64,000 nucleotides of DNA from Treponema medium (GTDB lineage: Bacteria > Spirochaetota > Spirochaetia > Treponematales > Treponemataceae), in contig NZ_CP031393.1 in NCBI RefSeq assembly GCF_017161265.1, positions 2,108,001 through 2,172,000 on the forward strand. Reading direction: 5' to 3'. This document shows, in pieces, positions 60,477 to 64,000 of the stretch. Position numbers and translations under genes: made by a program. How positions within the stretch are numbered: the stretch's first letter is position 1; the number at the start of each line of letters is the position of its first letter. The notes under the pieces were generated by a model that saw nothing but the letters and a program-made list of their open reading frames with translations, was not told the origin of the DNA and searched no databases.

Positions 60477-61625
60477 ATGAAAAAGATAATCGTGCTCGGG
60501 GCGAGCGGAACGATCGGACAAAATACTATCGATATTATACGCCGGTTTTCAGACCGTTTTGAACTTGTCGGTGTTTCCGTCCACACGAAGACCGATGTGT
60601 TAGATGCCTTACGTGCCGAGTTCCATTTCAATGATTTTGCGGTAACGGATTCCGCCGCAGCCGCAGGATATGATGCAAAGCATCGCAGCCTTGAAAGATT
60701 TCTCATGGAAACTCCCGCCGATATTGTCGTGAACGGTATTGCGGGTGCCGCTGGATTACCGGCATCCCTCATTGCGGTTCGGACTCATCGAATACTCGCG
60801 CTTGCAAATAAGGAAAGCATTGTGATGGCGGGGCTTCTTTTACAGAAAGAAGCCGAAAAGTATCATTCTATGATTATTCCGGTCGATTCCGAGCATTCAG
60901 CCATTTACAGCTTAATACAGGCTCATGGACGGGAGGCTATTGAACGCCTGATCATTACCGCTTCAGGCGGTCCCTTTAGGACGTGGACAAAGGAACGTAT
61001 TCAAGAGGCCACCTTACAGGACGCGCTTAAACACCCAACGTGGACGATGGGCGCTAAAATTACGATCGATTCCGCATCCCTTGCCAATAAGGCTTTGGAA
61101 GTAATCGAAGCGGTACATCTTTTTGATATGGATGCCGACCGTATTACCGTTGCGGTGCATCCGTCGAGTGTCGTACATTCAATGGTGCAGCTTACCGGCG
61201 GTGAAGTTTATGCGCAGCTTTCTCCGCCCGATATGCGAAACCCTATTTTTGCTGCGCTCAGTTATCCTGAAGAGCCGCCGCCCTATCTTGCGCCGCTCGA
61301 TTTTACCAACCCTTTAGACCTGCACTTCGAGCCGCCGCGGATGGAAGATTTCCCGATGTTATTGCTCGGCTTTACCGCCGCCCGTAAAAAGGCCGGGTAC
61401 CCGATCGCATTCAACGCCGCCAATGAACAGGCGGTTGCGGCGTTTTTGCGCAATCAAATCCTGTTTGTGCATTTAGCGGAGATTACCGCACAGGTGATGC
61501 AGGAAGATTGGAGCGCCGCGCCGAAGGATATAACGGATGTTATGCGCATTGACGAATCCGCCCGCCGCCGCGCAGACTCCTTGATACAGTTTATTTTAGA
61601 AGAGAAGGGAAAACGAATCAGATAA
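60477..61625 (+). CDS. dxr: 1-deoxy-D-xylulose-5-phosphate reductoisomerase
   Basis: 382 residues; first committed step of the MEP isoprenoid pathway, NADPH-dependent. VLGASGTIGQNTIDIIRRF is the Rossmann opening, LALANKESIVMAG the central motif, IIPVDSEHSAIYSL holds metal ligands, and TMGAKITIDSASLANKALEV follows. The final residues (FILEEKGKRIR) are encoded by sequence matching the left end of the R repeat (TTTATTTTAGAAGA then AGGG), which also gives the stop codon. Confidence 0.95.
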   Translation: MKKIIVLGASGTIGQNTIDIIRRFSDRFELVGVSVHTKTDVLDALRAEFHFNDFAVTDSAAAAGYDAKHRSLERFLMETPADIVVNGIAGAAGLPASLIAVRTHRILALANKESIVMAGLLLQKEAEKYHSMIIPVDSEHSAIYSLIQAHGREAIERLIITASGGPFRTWTKERIQEATLQDALKHPTWTMGAKITIDSASLANKALEVIEAVHLFDMDADRITVAVHPSSVVHSMVQLTGGEVYAQLSPPDMRNPIFAALSYPEEPPPYLAPLDFTNPLDLHFEPPRMEDFPMLLLGFTAARKKAGYPIAFNAANEQAVAAFLRNQILFVHLAEITAQVMQEDWSAAPKDITDVMRIDESARRRADSLIQFILEEKGKRIR

Positions 61626-61872
61626 ATAAATAAGAATCGCAGAAGAAGTGAGTTTATGTCTGGTAAAACAAACTTTTTCGTTAGCCTTTTGAAAATAGTG
61701 GTACCGGATACAAGGCGCGAACAAAAATAAAGCGCAAGCGTACTTGTTGTACGTTGAGCATTTATTTTTGTGTAGCAACGAAGTAGGCGGTATGCATATT
61801 TTCAAAAGGGAAGGTTGAACAACCCTATTTATTTTGCGGGGTGTAAAAAAAATAACCTGATGCGGTTACCCT
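61606..61872. repeat. Dispersed nested-palindrome repeat R, copy 8 (starts inside dxr)
   Basis: Outer arms AGGGAAAACGAATCAG (61606-61621, within the last dxr codons) and CCTGATGCGGTTACCCT (61856-61872). The second level is CCTTTTGAAAATA (about 61677-61689) with TATTTTCAAAAGG (about 61797-61809), as in copies 2 and 6. Inside: AACAAAAATAAA...TTTATTTTTGTT, GCGTACTTG-TTGTACG. The preceding TTTATTTTAGAAGA flank is also shared with copies 4 and 7. The right arm stops 16 bp before the rseP start. Confidence 0.85.
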
Positions 61873-61888
61873 GCGAAGGACTATATAG

Positions 61889-63241
61889 ATGATAAAATTT
61901 TTGATCGGGTTGCCGGTACTCGGCATTGTCGTATTTATCCATGAGCTGGGGCACTTCATTGCCGCTAAGCTCTGCGGAGTGTCGGTAGAAAGCTTTTCCA
62001 TTGGCTGGGGGCCGGTACTGCTGCATAAAAAGTTTGGTACAACCGACTACCGGCTGTCGGCGATTCCCCTTGGCGGTTACTGTGGCATGAAGGGCGAACA
62101 CGCATTTAGAGAAGCTTATGAGAAAAAACTGTCGAGTGTCCCCAAGGAAGAGGGGAGCTTGTTTGCCGCACATCCCTTTAAGCGGATACTGATAGCATTT
62201 GCGGGGCCATTTGCCAACCTCTTGCTTGCCGCCGTTGCGCTTGCTATGATAAGCGGGCTTGGCAGGACATACTATACCACTGATAACCGCATCGTGCCGG
62301 TGTACTGCCTCGATCCGAGCGACCAATCGCCTGCGCGGACAGCCGGTTTACAGATAGGCGATCGTATTCTCCAAATCAATGGCGAAAAAATAGCGAACTT
62401 TGCCGATATTCAGCAGATTATCGCGCTACACCCGGAAGAATCGCTTACAATGATTATTGAACGAGGCAGCGAGCAGCTCAGCATGACGATACGCCCTGAT
62501 TTGAATAAAAAGACCGGTGCGGGGCAGGTCGGTATTTACCGTTATGTGCCGCTCGAAATTGCCTCTGTGCGGAAAGATTCCGCTGCCGATTTAGCGGGAA
62601 TAAAAATAGGTGATCGTATTATCGGTATTGACGGCACGGCGCTCGATAACCAGATGGCGCTGATATACTTTTTCCGCGACTATACGCAAAAGACCGCACT
62701 CTTTGAGCTTATCCGTGCCGGTGAGCGGATTGAGCTGCCGGTAAACCTTGTCCGCACGGAAAATGGCAGCGTCGATCTCGGTTTGAATTGGGAATATATC
62801 ACTGTAAATGAAGAAGGAACCGGTTTTATTGCCAGTTTGCGCCAAGGGATGGTGCAAACCGGAGAACTGACGGTTGTTACGCTGAAAAGCCTCGGTCTTT
62901 TGTTTAAAGGCGTAAGTATGACCGAAGCGGTTGCAGGGCCGGTACGAATCAGTTCGATGATTGGCGGTCTTGCAGCAGACGGCTTTAGTGAGAATGTACG
63001 GGCGGGCTTTGTGAATATCGCAGAAATTGTTGCGATAATATGTGTCTCTCTCTTTTTAATGAATCTTTTGCCCATTCCTATTTTGGACGGCGGATTGATC
63101 TTTACCGCCTTTATCGAATGTATTGTCCGTCGGCAAATACCTCCTCGTGTGTTATATTACCTACAGTTTGTAGGAGTCGCCTTTATCGCCGTGCTTTTTT
63201 TCTTTGCATTATGGGCGGATATCTTATATATTATGAAGTGA
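61889..63241 (+). CDS. rseP: Site-2 intramembrane zinc protease RseP-like
   Basis: 450 residues. VFIHELGHFIAAKLCGV gives the HExxH zinc site in the first helix. FPIPLDG-type NLLPIPILDGGLIF near the C-terminus gives the third ligand. Two PDZ domains lie between (about 145-215 and 230-300: ARTAGLQIGDRILQINGEKI, AADLAGIKIGDRIIGIDGTA). It cuts anti-sigma factors or leftover signal peptides in the membrane. GAAGGA precedes the ATG. It ends the ribosomal/isoprenoid run. Confidence 0.95.
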   Translation: MIKFLIGLPVLGIVVFIHELGHFIAAKLCGVSVESFSIGWGPVLLHKKFGTTDYRLSAIPLGGYCGMKGEHAFREAYEKKLSSVPKEEGSLFAAHPFKRILIAFAGPFANLLLAAVALAMISGLGRTYYTTDNRIVPVYCLDPSDQSPARTAGLQIGDRILQINGEKIANFADIQQIIALHPEESLTMIIERGSEQLSMTIRPDLNKKTGAGQVGIYRYVPLEIASVRKDSAADLAGIKIGDRIIGIDGTALDNQMALIYFFRDYTQKTALFELIRAGERIELPVNLVRTENGSVDLGLNWEYITVNEEGTGFIASLRQGMVQTGELTVVTLKSLGLLFKGVSMTEAVAGPVRISSMIGGLAADGFSENVRAGFVNIAEIVAIICVSLFLMNLLPIPILDGGLIFTAFIECIVRRQIPPRVLYYLQFVGVAFIAVLFFFALWADILYIMK

Positions 63242-63252
63242 GAAAGCTTTAG

Positions 63253-63412
63253 GGAACCTCTAAAAACTGAAGTTTTTAGAGGTTTTCCTTAGATTTAATT
63301 TGCGATGTTTCTGTTTAAGTCATTACAATATAAAGACTTAAACAGAAACTCGTTATCAGCTATGCTGATGAGGTATCTTCTAAAAATCTAACCGAGTTTT
63401 TAGAGATACCCT
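63253..63412. repeat. Dispersed repeat S, copy 4 (variant)
   Basis: AACCTCTAAAAACT (63255-63268) and AGTTTTTAGAGGTT (63271-63284) form a perfect terminator-like stem for rseP. Then GTTTCTGTTTAAGTC (63307-63321) pairs with GACTTAAACAGAAAC (63335-63349) in the same GCGAT/TCG frame as copies 1 and 2 but with a different stem sequence. ATCAGC-TAT-GCTGAT and TCTAAAAATC...GTTTTTAGAGA stems follow. Confidence 0.8.
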
Positions 63413-63462
63413 TTAGAACTATTCGCTTGTGAAGCAAGTTCAGCGTTTTTTTAGGAGAAATT

Positions 63463-64000
63463 ATGCAAAAAATTACCTGTAAATGTGACTGTTCGTTTGA
63501 TGTGGAATATGAAAAAACAATCGATCTTGATGCTCGCCCTGCAATCAAAGAAGATATAAAAAAAGGGTCTTTTTTGTCTTTTATATGTCCTTCCTGCCAT
63601 TCAAAAGTCAATATCGAGCTTGAAACGGAATTTGTGTGGAAATCGAAAAAGACAACACTGCTGTTTGTACCCGAAAAAAAGCGTATGGAATGCCTCGCCT
63701 TTTGCGCAGGCGCTGTCCGAATTGATGCGGAAAATAATAAAAAGTTAAAGACTGAGTTTCTGAAGAAAGGACAAATACCTGTTATCGGTTATCCTGAACT
63801 TGCAGATCGGATTGCCGTCCTTGATTCCGGCTTAGACCCGGAAATTGTGGAAGCGGTAAAATTCTTTTTGCTGGATAACGGAAAGAATATTAAGGGTAAG
63901 CAAATTCAAATCCTATTTGAAAAACTCAATGATGACGCAATTGAATTTCATGTGCATGGATTACGGGAAAAAGAAGTTGCAGTGATGCGTATCCCGCTGA
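63463..64000 (+). CDS. CpXC-domain protein, 3' end beyond the window
   Basis: 179 codons are visible from the ATG at 63463 (AGGAGA 4 nt upstream); the frame is still open at the end. The N-terminal 60 residues have two Cys motifs, TCKCDCSFDVEYEKTIDLD and FICPSCHSKVNIE, the pattern of CpXC zinc-ribbon-like domains. A beta-rich part and a segment ending in HVHGLREKEVAVMRIPL follow. Function is unknown. It lies downstream of rseP behind repeat S copy 4. Confidence 0.7.
   Translation, partial: MQKITCKCDCSFDVEYEKTIDLDARPAIKEDIKKGSFLSFICPSCHSKVNIELETEFVWKSKKTTLLFVPEKKRMECLAFCAGAVRIDAENNKKLKTEFLKKGQIPVIGYPELADRIAVLDSGLDPEIVEAVKFFLLDNGKNIKGKQIQILFEKLNDDAIEFHVHGLREKEVAVMRIPL

Noticed and set aside
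6756-61872. CRISPR array
   Set aside because: The repeated units are dispersed over 55 kb, palindromic and of varying sequence; no regular spacers and no cas genes.

Overview
The window looks like the chromosome of an oral or gut-type Treponema of moderate GC content. The basis is the gene order rpsB-tsf-frr-uppS-cdsA-dxr-rseP, a chemoreceptor with a 7TMR-DISM sensor, a stand-alone CheW, several class III nucleotidyl cyclases, and a butyrate-type 4-hydroxybutyrate fermentation locus. No rRNA, CRISPR array, transposase or prophage was seen. One tRNA (Val, GAC) is present. Species is not determined; the T. medium/T. vincentii group is a guess.

Layout. 1-6.7 kb: end of a DNA polymerase III delta' gene, a small cyclase, a DUF115/MptE-like protein, a parvulin-type chaperone, then miaA and rpoZ. 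7.1-10.4 kb: a YoeB/YefM-type toxin-antitoxin pair and nrdA. 10.5-13.8 kb: a TPR protein, a YmdB-family protein that has lost its metal ligands, an RseC-like protein and a GPH-type sugar symporter. 14.2-26.1 kb: the chemoreceptor, gatCAB, and a cyclase/FecR/outer-membrane-protein trio. 26.1-29.5 kb: rnz, tRNA-Val and a large membrane protein with an EF-hand-like loop.

29.9-39.6 kb is the metabolic centrepiece. 4-hydroxybutyrate dehydrogenase, a FeoA-like protein, a multi-pass transporter and 4-hydroxybutyryl-CoA dehydratase lie on the minus strand. A paralogous transporter, a NifU-like protein, a cysteine-motif/FabZ fusion and 4-hydroxybutyrate CoA-transferase lie on the plus strand. Together the enzymes would convert succinate semialdehyde via 4-hydroxybutyrate and its CoA ester to crotonyl-CoA. 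Straight after it, at 40.5-43.8 kb, is a compact ACP / metallo-beta-lactamase-fold hydrolase / LuxE / LuxC operon that looks like an acyl-thioester reduction module of unknown substrate.

43.7-52.6 kb: a cyclic-nucleotide-binding-fold protein, an HD-domain protein, recN, nadK, a DegT-like protein without the PLP lysine, cheW, a patatin-like lipase and a NusG-II protein. 53-64 kb: proS, a small outer membrane barrel, maf, the rpsB-to-rseP run and the start of a CpXC-type protein.

Two features cut across the window. First, most long intergenic gaps hold members of a modular family of nested palindromes (called R here, 8 copies) or a related family (S, 4 copies). Stem sequences differ between copies while pairing is kept, and two copies supply the last codons of miaA and dxr. 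Second, at least five genes (rpoZ, the TPR gene, rnz, the patatin gene, maf) have a -10-like box 6-11 nt before the start codon and no Shine-Dalgarno sequence, which suggests leaderless mRNAs.
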